Source: Omphiscola glabra (lineage: Eukaryota > Mollusca > Gastropoda > Lymnaeidae). Taken from it: a stretch of 64,000 nucleotides of DNA. A program made the translations under genes and the position numbers. Under the pieces are notes generated by a model. The model was given only the letters and a program-made list of their open reading frames with translations, was not told the DNA's origin and searched no databases. Shown here piece by piece: positions 1 to 12,600 of this stretch. The DNA lies in the NCBI GenBank assembly GCA_964017045.1, contig OZ024808.1:16553784-16617783 (forward strand), read 5' to 3'. Numbering within the stretch: the first letter of the stretch is position 1; each line of letters opens with the position of its first letter.

Positions 1-224
<224 letters not shown>

Positions 225-380
225 GTAAATAGAAAGATGATAGATACATTGATAAGAGTATCGAAGTGATTCCTACATTAATAGGTGTATATCTGCATAT
301 GCTAGTTGGACTAACAGAAAAAGTAGTTGTATATACAGATTTATTAAACTTAAATCACCATAGATAAACAAGCATAATAA

Positions 381-467
381 AAAGTAGAGAAGCGCATTAT
401 AAAGTAGAGAAGCATATTATAAAGTAGAGAAGCATATAACAAAGTAGAGAAGCATATAACAAAGTAG
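381..467. repeat. 20-bp tandem repeat before exon 1
   Basis: About 4.3 copies of a 20-bp unit starting AAAGTAGAGAAGC, ending about 30 bp before the start codon. Confidence 0.9.
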
Positions 468-495
468 TGCACCAACTATCTCAGCCCCCACGAGC

Positions 496-638
496 ATGAA
501 GTATGACGACCTGGTCGAGCATCTGGGAGAGTTCGGGCCTTATCAGAGAAAGATCTACCTCCTCACTTGTCTGCCCGTCTTATCTGCTGCCATCCAGACG
601 CTTCTACCTGTCTTTACCCTTGCTACACCAGACCACAG
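496..638 (+). CDS. SLC22 transporter coding exon 1 (start codon, TM1)
   Basis: Encodes residues 1-47 plus two bases of Arg48. It begins [17 protein letters not shown], the usual SLC22 N-terminus, so this ATG is chosen as the start; no in-frame upstream alternative looks better. TM1 follows ([18 protein letters not shown]), then the start of the extracellular loop, ending ATPDH(R). The donor is CACAG|GTACGT. A TCTCAG just upstream (479-484) could be an acceptor, leaving an 11-base 5' UTR in this exon, so the true first exon and promoter may lie outside the window. Intron 1 (639-2541) holds two tandem arrays and otherwise AT-rich sequence in which I see nothing. Confidence 0.92.
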
Positions 639-3600
639 GTACGTTCAGCTGGTCCATCAGACGACGGGTATGTGCAGTTGTAACAACATAGCACAGGTAT
701 GTCCACCTCACTTACACCAGATCACAGGTACGTACACGTTGTCCATCAGATGACAGGTATGTGAAGTTGGTGCAGCATATGAACAGGTATGTCCACCTCA
801 CATACACCAGATCACAGGTACGTACACCTGATCCATCCTACGACGCGTATGTGCAGTCGGTACAACATACGACATGTATGTCCACCTCACATACACCAGA
901 TCACAGGTACGTTCAGCTGGTCCATCAGACGACGGGTATGTGCAGTTGTAACAACATAGCACAGGTATGTCCACCTCACATACAGCGGACCACAGGTATT
1001 AACATATGTGAAATTTAACTAAATTGTAAACACATACTTATAGTACGACTAAACATAATTCAATTCACTTAACTGTGCATAAATTCATTGTCTACTTATT
1101 TACTTCCCTTTTACTTTACTTATTTTTAAAAGAAAAATTCCTTCAATTATTTAAAAAGTACAAGATAACGCAGGTTCTGCTTCAAGATAAAGAGTCGTCA
1201 TCGCAGTGAAGAAATTTTATTTTACTTTACTTTACTTATTTACTTCCCCCCCCCCCCTTTTCCCCCAAACCTAGCAAAAAATGTATTTAAAAAAAAAAGA
1301 AATAGTATATAAGATACCGACCTTCTAAGCAAAATGTAAATTTCGTAAATGAAATCTTTAAAATAATATCGTTTGTGTTAATGCGATGATTGAATATAGA
1401 TGATAAAAATAATCTGGTGTACGTTAATGCTTAACGTTATGCCAAGAAAGCTTCAGCAAGAAGAGCTTAGGTCGGGGAGCTAAAATTTCTGTTATCATTT
1501 CATAGCGAAAGAACCCGGTTGGGGGGTTGACAGCTTCAGACACAGTGCGCAAAAACATTTTGTAAGCGAGATATGATATATTTATACGAGGTCAATTAAG
1601 CGAGACATGATATATTTATATGAGGTCGATTAAGCGAGATATGATATATTTATATGAGGTCATTTAAGCGACTTATTATATATTTATATGAGGTCAATTA
1701 AGCGAGACATGATATATTTATATGAGGTCGATTAAGCGAGATATGATATATTTATATGAGGTCATTTAAGCGACTTATTATATATTTATACGAGGTCAAT
1801 TAAGCGAGACATGATATATTTATATGAGGTCGATTAAGCGAGACATGATATATTTATTTGAGGTCAATTAAGCGAGATATGATATATTTATATGAGGTCA
1901 TTTAAGCGACTTATTATATATTTATATGAGGTCAATTAAGCGAAATATGATATATTTATATGAGGTCAATTAAGCAATATATAATATATTTATACATTGA
2001 ACATTTAAGTAAAATATTTATACCAGGAAAATTGCTGCCCCCAGCTAATAAAGCAAACATTAGCGCCAAAATTGATAACTGAGATTCTGCAACATATATC
2101 CTAATTTGATAAAAGTAAATTTATTCGCATTTCTCTCTAGATGTGTTGAGAATCAAAGATTAATTTTAATTGCTAAGTCGCAACGTAATTTTCACATTCC
2201 CTTGTAAACATAGGTGACCGATTCAGATAAAACATATAAGTATATTAAATAAAAAAAACTAACAAAGAACTATTGTGAGTCCATGGACCCTTCTTTAAAA
2301 TTTAACTTAAAAATAAAATTAATCTTTTTTGATAGTCAAATGAAGCCATGTAAACTCATTTATCATCTTTTTGACTCAATTTAATTTTGTAATATTCTTG
2401 AGGATGTTATTATTTAACCTCCCACCCCAACATATGTCGTCTCAATAATAATATGTGATTCTAGAAAATATCATTACAGAACTCGTGGGGTACGGTTATC
2501 ATATTTCCCAATGCTTCAGATCTGTGACTTGCTGTTTTCAGGTGCTCGATACCCGAACTGACCAACGACTCGTATACGATACAGAATGCCGGACATCTGG
2601 CCCTCCAAAACCACACTCTCTGGCGTGGGGGTAGTGACGCGAACAACCCGTGGGGGTCAGGCCAGTGTCATAACATCGTCAACAGGCAAGTCGTCAAGTG
2701 GAGATTGTAGTGAGGGGGAGATGATTGGAGGATGTTTGATGGCATGTTGCGAGAAGGAGATGATTGGAGGATGTTTGATGGCATGTTGTGAGAAGGAGGT
2801 GATTGGAGGATGTTTGATGGCATGTTGTGAGAAGGAGGTAATTGGAGGATATTTGAGGGTATATTGTGAGGAGAAGATGATTGGATGATGTTTGATGTCA
2901 TATCGTGAAGAGAAGATGATTGGAGGATGTTTGATGTCATATTGTGAGAAGGAGATGATTGGAGGATATTTGAGGGTATATTGTGAGGAGAAGATGATTG
3001 GAGGATGTTTGATGGCATATTGTGTGGAGGAGAATAAACCTGCTTAAAATGTAAACTCATCTATGGTTTTCATACACCGGTCTTTTGTTATGAGATGTTT
3101 AGTTTTAGTATTCAGATCACATACAACCAAGGTTTCACTATATATATGTATATATATTATGAAACAAAATAAGTGGTGTGTCTTGTAGATCAAATTAATT
3201 TATATAGACTCGTTGAAACACATTTTTCATTCTACAAAAAAATATATAGTAAAAAAACTTTATTTTGTTATCCAAAATCAATATAAAGTCCAAAAAAGAA
3301 GTAAGTTCATTTCTCCTGGTGAGATGACGTATTATATGAGTGCCACTGCCACGACGTCAGAAAACTGTGGCGGGTGAAATGTTTATTTCTAGCAGATTAT
3401 TGCCGAGTTAAAGCAAAATGATATAATAATAATCAATGTAGGAAGGTTTTGAAATAATGTTTATTCAATTTACATTTCAAAACGGTTGGATTTCCCCGAT
3501 TACCTACTGTAATTCAACAATGAATGATTAATGCATTTTGTCATTGAATTGCTAACGTTCAGAAGTGCTACAGATCCTGATGCTTTGAAAGGGAACTTTC

Positions 3601-6600
3601 CGTTTTCCAACAAGACTGAAAAGTGCGACAGATGGGTTTACGATACCTCCACGTTCGACAGCACCTTCGTCACACAGGTTAGTACTTGGTCAGGATTTGG
3701 CTTCGTACTTGGTCAGTATTTGGCTTAGTACTTGGTCAGTATTTGGCTTAGTACTTGGTCAGTATTTGGCTTAGTACTTGGTCAGTATTTTGCTTAGTCC
3801 TTGGTCAGTATTTGGCTTAGTACTTGTTCAGTATTTGGCTTAGTACTTGGTCAGTATTTGGCTTAGTACTTGGTCAGTATTTGGCTTAGTACTTGGTCAG
3901 TATTTGGCTTAGTACTTGGTCAGTATTTGGCTTCGTACTTGGTCAGTATTTGGCTTCGTACTTGGTCAGTATTTGGCTTAGTACTTGGTCAGTATTTGGC
4001 TTCGTACATGGTCAGTATTTGGCTTCGTACTTGGTCAGTATTTGGCTTAGTACTTGGTCAGTATGTTGCTTACTACTTGGTCAGTATTTGGCTTCGTACT
4101 TGGTCAGTATTGAATTCGTATCGGTCAGCATTCGGTCAGAAGTCTGTAATGATTTGGTCAATATTCGGTCAGTGTTCGCTCAGTATGGAGTCAGTACTTG
4201 GTCAATCTTCGGTAAAGCGTTCTATCAATGATTTTACTAAACATTAGAATGGTGGAATAGTTAAAAGGTTTTTAGGTAGAGCAAAAATTTTGTTAAAAAT
4301 GTCTACATTTCGTGTCTAGAGGACTTTATAGAAGAGCGTCTAGATGAGTTTGTAGAGGAGTGTCTAGAGGCGTGTGTAGTGTCTAGAGGAGTTTGTAGAA
4401 GAGTGTCTAGAGAAGTACTACGTGGACAAAAATTGCAACACAGTTTAGTTTCAAATTATTTTTAATCCGTCAAATTTAAATGGATAGAAGCAAGCCTTAC
4501 TTATTATTTAACTGTGTTTTTTAACTAGAGTTATAATTGGTGGCGAAAACAAATGTGGCTGCATGAATTTCATGCCGACAGAATTTGTTTAAAGGCATTT
4601 CATCTGCGGAAGTAAAAGGTTGACCCAATTTTGGTTCTAAATTGAATAACATCATATCGCTATTTTTAAAAATTCTTTAAATAAACAATAATTTATAAAT
4701 GATTCCAAAAAAACACATTCTTTAAACTGAAATTCCCGCACAGATCAACATTGTGTGCGATGACAAGAGCTTGAGATCCCATGCTAACATGATCTACATG
4801 GCCGGAGTCCTCATTGGATCTTTCATATTCGGTCTGGTGTCAGACAAGTATGGACGTGTTTACATTTTATACTTTAAATCAGTGGGTCTCAAAATATTTT
4901 GCGGCCCCCTCTTGGCGCAAGCACGCCCCCCCCCCCACTTGACCCTATAATAAACTTTCCAAGAATAAAAGTTTGTAAGACCCTCTGTGGTAGACTATTA
5001 CACAATTAACTGTTTTAGTGTCAACAAAAAATATTGACTATTACTATTATGTGCGTCATTTGAATGCTTGTTTTCTCAAGTAGCCATAGCTAGTATCAGC
5101 ATGTTTAAGTTTAAATTGATTCGTTTTCTGTAAAAATTTACTATCAGTGTTTTTAAGAATCCCAATTTGGTAAATGAATATATATATATATATTTTTTAT
5201 CTTGAACAATAAACTTGCAGGCATTTTGGAGCAGTTATTGTGAATTGTGTTTTGCACGCTACAGCCATAAATACATACATACATACATACATACATACAC
5301 ACATACATAAATACATACATACATACATACATACTTACATACATACATGCATGCATACATACATACAAACATACATGCATACATATATACATACATACAT
5401 ACATAAATACATACATACATACATACATACATACATGCATACATACGTACATACATACGTACGTACATGCATACATACATACATACATACTTAAATACAT
5501 ACATACATACGTACATACATACATACATACGTACGTACATACATACATACATACGTACATACATTATACTTACATTCTAAGTGACTTGTTATGTGTGATA
5601 TCAAATAGAGTTTTGAATGACAATTATTTATAAACTATACACTAAATCTTTATTTAAAAAAAAAAAATTAATCCATTAAATTAATATGTTGTCGGCTATG
5701 TTTGATTAGGCTGGTATTAATTTACAACATTTTTTAAAGTTCTTAATTATATTAATAATGCAGACGTCTTTAAGGAATTTAAGCTATTTATAGCTGCCCA
5801 ACAGTACGAAATCCTTCATTTGTTATATTTTTTTTTTAACTGAATCATTTGTGTAGATACACCAACATAAGCTTCGTTAGAGTTTAACCAAGAGCTCAAC
5901 ATTATTAAAATGCATTTGCAAACCATTTTTTTTTAAAAAAGCGTGCATCCTTATAATGCCATCCATTTTTCTTATTCTATTTAAAATTCCCCATCCGCAT
6001 TGTTATTAAAAGAACATACACCACCCTTCCTTTTCCGGTAAAAATTATTAGCTGTAAAAATGTACACAAAATCAACAAAGTTTAGTTTGTTTGTTTTTTC
6101 TAGTCCGCAAATGAAGTTCATATAAAAGCAACACTAAACGAAATATAATCTTGAATCCAAAAATTAAATGAGACTTTTTAAAGGTCGTTTTATTTTTTTT
6201 TTTTATAATTTATTTTTAAAATCAATTTTTTTTTTGTTCTGAAAAGAAACTGCCAAGGTTTAGCATACAAACATTCTCTGTAAATTTCAGAATCGGTAGA
6301 AAAAAAGCCATCCTGATATCGCTGATACTCCACGCTGGGGCCGCCATTTGTACAGCTTTCTCGCCAAACTTTCTCGTCTTCGCCGCCCTGAGATTTGTCA
6401 CCGGGATGGGCGACGTGGGTCTCTTTATGTGCTGTTTTGTGTTGGGTAAGTGGGTCAGATAATGTGCTGCTTTGTCTTGGCTAAGTGGGTCGCTTTATAT
6501 TTTGCTTTGTGTTGGCTAAGTGGGTCAGATAATGTGCTGCTTTGTGTAGGCTAAATGGGTCAGATAATTGCTGCTTTGTCTTGGCTAAGTGGGTCGCTTT

Positions 6601-9600
6601 ATATGCTGCTTTGTGTTGGCTAAGTGGGTCAGATAATGTGCTGCTTTGTGTTGGCATAGTGGGTCAGCTAATGTGCTGCTCCGTGTTGGGTAAGTGGGTC
6701 GCTTTATGTGCTGTTTTGTGTTGGCTACGTGGGTCAGATAATGTGCTGATTTGTGTTGGCTAAGTGGGTCAGCTAATGTGCTGCTCCGTGTTGGGTAAGT
6801 GGGTCGCTTTATGTGCTGCTTTGTGTTGGCTAAGTGGGTCAGATAATGTGCTGATTTGTGTTGGCTAAGTGGGTCAGCTAATGTGCTGCTCCGTGTTGGC
6901 TAAGTGGGTCAGCTAATGTGCTGCTTTGTGTTGGCTAAGTGGGTCACTTTATGTGCTGTTTTGTGTTGGGTAAGTGGGTCGCTTTATGTGCTGCTTTGTG
7001 TTGGCTAAGTGGGTCAGCTAATGTGCTGTTTTGTGTTGGGTAAGTGGGTCACTTTATGTGCTGTTTTGTGTTGGCTAAGTGGGTCACTTTATGTGCTGCT
7101 TTGTGTTGGCTAAGTGGGTCACTTTATGTGCTGTTTTGTGTTTGCTAAGTGGGTCAGATAATGTGCTGATTTGTGTAGGCTTAGTGGGTCAGCTAATGTG
7201 CTGCTCCGTGTTGGGTAAGTGGGTCGCTTTATGTGCTGCTTTGTGTTGGCTAAGTGGGTCAGATAATGTGCTGCTTTGTGTTGGCTAAGTGGGTCAGATA
7301 ATGTGCTGCTTTGTGTTGGCTAAGTGGGTCAGCTAATGTGCTGCTTTGTGTTGGCTAAGTGGGTCAGCTAATGTGCTGCTTTGTGTTGGCTAAGTGGGTC
7401 AGATAATGTGCTGCTTTGTGTTGGCTAAGTGGGTCAGCTAATGTGCTGCTTTGTGTTGGCTAAGTGGGTCAGCTAATGTGCTGCTTTGTGTTGGCTAAGT
7501 GGGTCAGCTAATGTGCTGCTTTGTGTTGGCTAAGTGGGTCAGATAATGTGCTGCTTTGTGTTGGCTAAGTGGGTCAGCTAATGTGCTGCTTTGTGTTGGC
7601 TAAGTGGGTCAGCTAATGTGCTGCTTTGTGTTGGCTAAGTGGGTCACTTTATGTGCTGCTTTGTGTTGGCTAAGTGGGTCAGATAATGTGCTGCTTTGTG
7701 TTGGCTAAGTGGGTCACTTTATGTGCTGTTTTGTGTTGGCTAAGTGTGTCACTTTATGTGCTGCTTTGTGTTGGCTAAGTGGGTCTGCTAATGTGCTGCT
7801 TTGTGTTGGCTAAGTGGGTCACTTTATGTGCTGCTTTGTGTTGGCTAAGTGGGTCACTTTATGTGCTGCTTTGTGTTGGCTAAGTGGGTCAGCTAATGTG
7901 CTGCTTTGTGTTGGCTAAGTGGGTCAGCTAATGTGCTGTTTTGTGTTGGCTAAGTGGGTCACTTTATGTGCTGCTTTGTGTTGGCTAAGTGGGTCAGCTA
8001 ATGTGCTGCTTTGTGTTGGCTAAGTGGGTCAGCTAATGTGCTGCTTTGTGTTGGCTAAGTGGGTCAGATAATGTGCTGCTTTGTGTTGGCTAAGTGGGTC
8101 AGCTAATGTGCTGCTTTGTGTTGGCTAAGTGGGTCAGCTAATGTGCTGCTTTGTGTTGGCTAAGTGGGTCAGCTAATGTGCTGCTTTGTGTTGGCTAAGT
8201 GGGTCACTTTATGTGCTGCTTTGTGTTGGCTAAGTGGGTCACTTTATGTGCTGCTTTGTGTTGGCTAAGTGGGTCACTTTATGTGCTGCTTTGTGTTGGC
8301 TAAGTGGGTCACTTTATGTGCTGTTTTGTGTTATTTATGTACGACCTTGAAAAGGGCATGTGGGTCTATTTATGTACCACCTTGTAAAGGGTAAATAGGT
8401 CTGTTTAGATTATTTGACGCTGTGTGTTTTGGTTCTGTTATGTTTTACTTAGGAATCATATATATAATAGAGAAATACATACTTAATTCGTCTTAATCGC
8501 CAAAGAAAAAAAATTTTAAATTCAAAATTCATCCATCGGTGGTATTCAAAATTCTACACAATATTTACGAAAGCCTATTTGCACGAAAAAAGGCTCGTTG
8601 GCTTCCACCTCAGATGCCTGCGCCGCATCCTTGACATCAAATGGCAGGAAAAAGTCCCCAACACGGACGTCCTGTCTCAAACAAATATGTGCAGCGTCCC
8701 AGCCATTTTAATCCAAAGACGCCTCCGCTGGCTTGGGCACGTCAAGCGAATGCAACCTGGTCGCATACCTAAGGACGTGCTGTACAGCGAGCTGGCGATA
8801 GGGAAAAGGTCAGTTGGACGGCCTCGTCTCAGATACATAGACATTTGCAAAAGAGATATGAAGGCGGCTAACATCAACATCTCAAATTGGGAGGACCTGG
8901 CGGAGGATCGATCCACATGGCGGGGCATCGTGAAGGAAGGATCAGTACGTGCTGAGGAGCTCTACAGGGCGGAAGCAGCTGTGAAGAGAGCGCGGAGAAA
9001 GGCAAGAAAACACTACTCCACCGCATTCGTGTGCGGGACATGCACAAGAGACTGCCATTCAAGGATCGGTCTCATTAGTCACACGAAGAGCTGCAACCAG
9101 ACAAGATAATCTATCGTCTCTCGTAGACGGAAAGATGCCATACATACATTTGCAATGTTAAGTATTTACAAATTCCATATACTGGAAGCTAGTTTATTTT
9201 TATTTTTTAAGTTAATTCTTAAAGAAGAACAATAAAAAAACATGAAATCTCAACCGATATATAGGAAATGTTATAAAAATATATTTTAAAATATTCATGA
9301 AAAAAAATGAAACAATGTTTAATTAAAAGAATTATTTTTTGTTTATGAAAGATGATTTAATTTGCTGATTCAAGTAACCATTTTAACAAACGGTTTGCTT
9401 AACTCAAGAAAAGAATAAGTTTAGGTTCTGTGCCCACCACGCAACAGCTCAAAGAGAGGTAACCGTGAAAATAAGACAATCCTGGTAATTTTTCAGGTTG
9501 TTGCCCCTGCACTGAAATTTTTGTGAAAAATCTGCAATGAAATAAATTAGAATTCAAAGTTGAATATAAATGTTGGCATTCTATTCACAGTCAATTAGAT

Positions 9601-12600
9601 ACAGAGTGAATTATATTTACAGTTGACTGTATTAACATTTAATTATATTTGAAGTAAAAATTTCATAAATATTTTTTTTAACCATCAAAGCCATGGAACT
9701 GGTTGGCCGAAAATGGCGGGCCCAGGCCGGAGTGGCGGTCCAGTACTTCTGGTGTACCGGGATGTTTCTTCTCGTCGGGATGGCGTACGGAATCCGGGAC
9801 TGGAAAGTGCTCCAGATTGTTCCGTCTTCTTGCACACTGGTCATCTTCGTACTGTGGTGGTCAGTACATCTAATACTTAAAGTCTGTCCCCGTAGCATGG
9901 CGGAGCTAACAGCATGACCTGAAAGACGACAGTATTTGATCTTATACTACTGTTAAATGTGAAATACTCTCCGAAATGTTATTTACATACCGAGGGTGTC
10001 TAAAAAATCAATGATTTGTTGAAGTTTCTTTTGATTTATTGACTATTAATAATGAATACTCGCATACACAGTGATCAGTTAAACGAAATTTAGGGCTCTC
10101 GGTCAAGTAGTATTATTTTGTTAAATATTTGAAAAAGAGACATTTTTTTTTTAAAAAGGAAAAAAGAAAAAGCTTGATTTTGAGACAGTGAGGAGTTATG
10201 ATTTGTACAAACAGTTTGTAGTTGTAAAGAACAAGAGAGTGACAATACTGTTTTTTTTAGCCTTGTGGCAAAATCATAATCAGTTTAGTAACTTTGTAAT
10301 GTGCTGTTTCTCTACTCTCCCACAATTGCACCCGTCTCTTCGCATCTCTCTCTCTCCCTCATTCTATCTCTCTTTCTCTCCTTCTCCCTCATTATCTCTC
10401 TCTCTCCTTCTCCCTCATTATCTCTCTCTCTCCTTCTCCCTCATTATCCCTCTCTCTCCTCCTTTATTATCTCTCTCTCTCCTTCTCCCTCATTATCTCT
10501 CTCTCTCCTTCTCCCTCATTATCTCTCTCTCTCCTTCTCCCTCATTATCTCTCTCTCCTACTCCCTCATTATCTATCTCTCCTTCTCCCTCATCATCTCT
10601 CTCTGTCTATTTTTCCCTCATTATCTCTCTCTCCTTCTCCTTCATTGTCTCTCTCTCCTTCTCCCTCATTATCTCTCTCTGTTTCTCCCTCATTATCTCT
10701 CTTTCTCTTATCGTTACAAGCATGTAGTGTTGTGAGAATTAACCGATAGTTACTGTTCCCGTTTCTTTAAAACAAACTTTCACATCAACATATTTGTTTT
10801 CAATGTAAGTGTTTTGAAGTATTTCAGATAGTTGACGGGTAGCCTAATAGTCTGTGTATGTTTTGCTACAATGAATCAAGGTTCATCCCAGAGTCGCCCA
10901 GGTGGTTGCTGAGCAAGGGTCGCGAGGAGGAAGCCAGAACCATTCTAGAAAAGATCGCCGAGGCCAACGGGAAGGAGTTACCGAAGTACATCTTCGACAG
11001 CGAGGATGAGTCCCAGGCTAAGGGGACTTTACTGGACGTGTTCTCATATCCCGTGCTGGCCTTTAGGGCTGTCATCATCTTTATCAATTGGTACGTGCTG
11101 CAATGAAATAAGCAATTTCATTTAATGGATCACATAGTTTACCAAATATTACACGTACGTTTATTATCAAATTAACATATGATTTCACCACAAATATATT
11201 ATTATTATTATTATAAGAAGTTTTTTTATAGCATAGTACCCCAACCTAGGGCTGGGCTCACCACGCTGTACATACAATTTAACAAACTTAATCATGAACT
11301 TAAAAATTAACATACATTAATTAAATAAAACAAAACAAATGTGTATTCACTCCAACCATTCCATAACTGTAACTATTTACATGTCAAGCCATGGACGGCA
11401 CTCAGCCAATGGTCGGGGGGGGGGGGGGGAATCAGTCAGGACAGCCCCAGAGCCTAAGAGATGTGTTCTGAGTGCAGTTTTGAAGGCTGTGATGGTCGGT
11501 ATATTGCGGATGTGTATGGGAAGCTATGTCCATATGTATTGATGTTTATTTGTTACATTTCACTCAACCTGATATTCTCTAGAAGAGGGCTGGACAGTCC
11601 TATCGCTGACCGACACGTGGTGCTAATGGACATCTAGAGTGGGCAGATTTTTGTTTGGTCCTAAAGAATAAAAAAACCCACAAGATTATGTACAATTAAA
11701 AAACAACATTTATTTACCCACTACTAGCTGTCAAAACGGACGATCCAAAAATTGGGTAGCGTTACGACCGAAAACAAAATCACACGTTTTGAGTTTTTTT
11801 TTGTTTTTTTTTCTCACAAGGGAAAAAAGGGGGGGGGGGGCAAATCCTGTAAACTTATAAAAAGGGGGGGGGGGGCAAATCCTGTAAACCTATATAAAAA
11901 AACACAAGTTAAATGTCATTTGTTTCGATCGTTGTTTGTATTATGAAATGTATTATGAAATCGCACTAAAGATGTCTGTGATACGAAGTTATCACAATCA
12001 TTCACGACTCACGTGACTTTCAGAACAAAAAGTTTAACTTATACAAATTATTAATTAATGATATTGCCATATGCCGACTTTGTGGCCTGGCCACCGAACC
12101 AGTGGACCACCTGCTCTTTGGATTTCCTGAAATTGAGTCAGGAGTCTGGAGGTGGGGGTTTGGAGGCGGGGGTCTGGAGGTGGGATCTGGAGGCGGGGGT
12201 CTGGAGGCGGGGTCTGGCGGTGGGGTCTGGAGGCGGGGTCTGGAGGCGGGGGTCTAGAGGTGGAGTCTGGGGGCGGGGTGATAGTTACACTGGTGGATCT
12301 AGTACTGTTCTAGCAGGCACCGCTCACGGTAGTGTTAGTTACGATGGTGGAGCTAGTGCTGTTCTAGCGTTAGGCTAGAGGCAGAGATGAGATGCGCGTG
12401 AGTACACGATTTGAGAAATAGTTTTTAAGCTTGCCGGTTTCTAATTTCGCACTAAATTTTTATTAAACATAATCTAAAAGATTAGTTCTTTATATATTTA
12501 ATTTAGTAGCAGTATTTCATGATTCCCATATACCAGGTAGCATGACACATTTTCATTTTTCATTTGCCATAGAAGTCGCTTAAAAAAAATAATAATAATG

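Noticed and set aside
4744..4950. Exon 4 reading on as [10 protein letters not shown]
   Set aside because: It mimics motif A, but leaves exon 5 out of phase; splicing at GACAA|GTATGG restores a perfect motif A and the conserved 104-nt exon.
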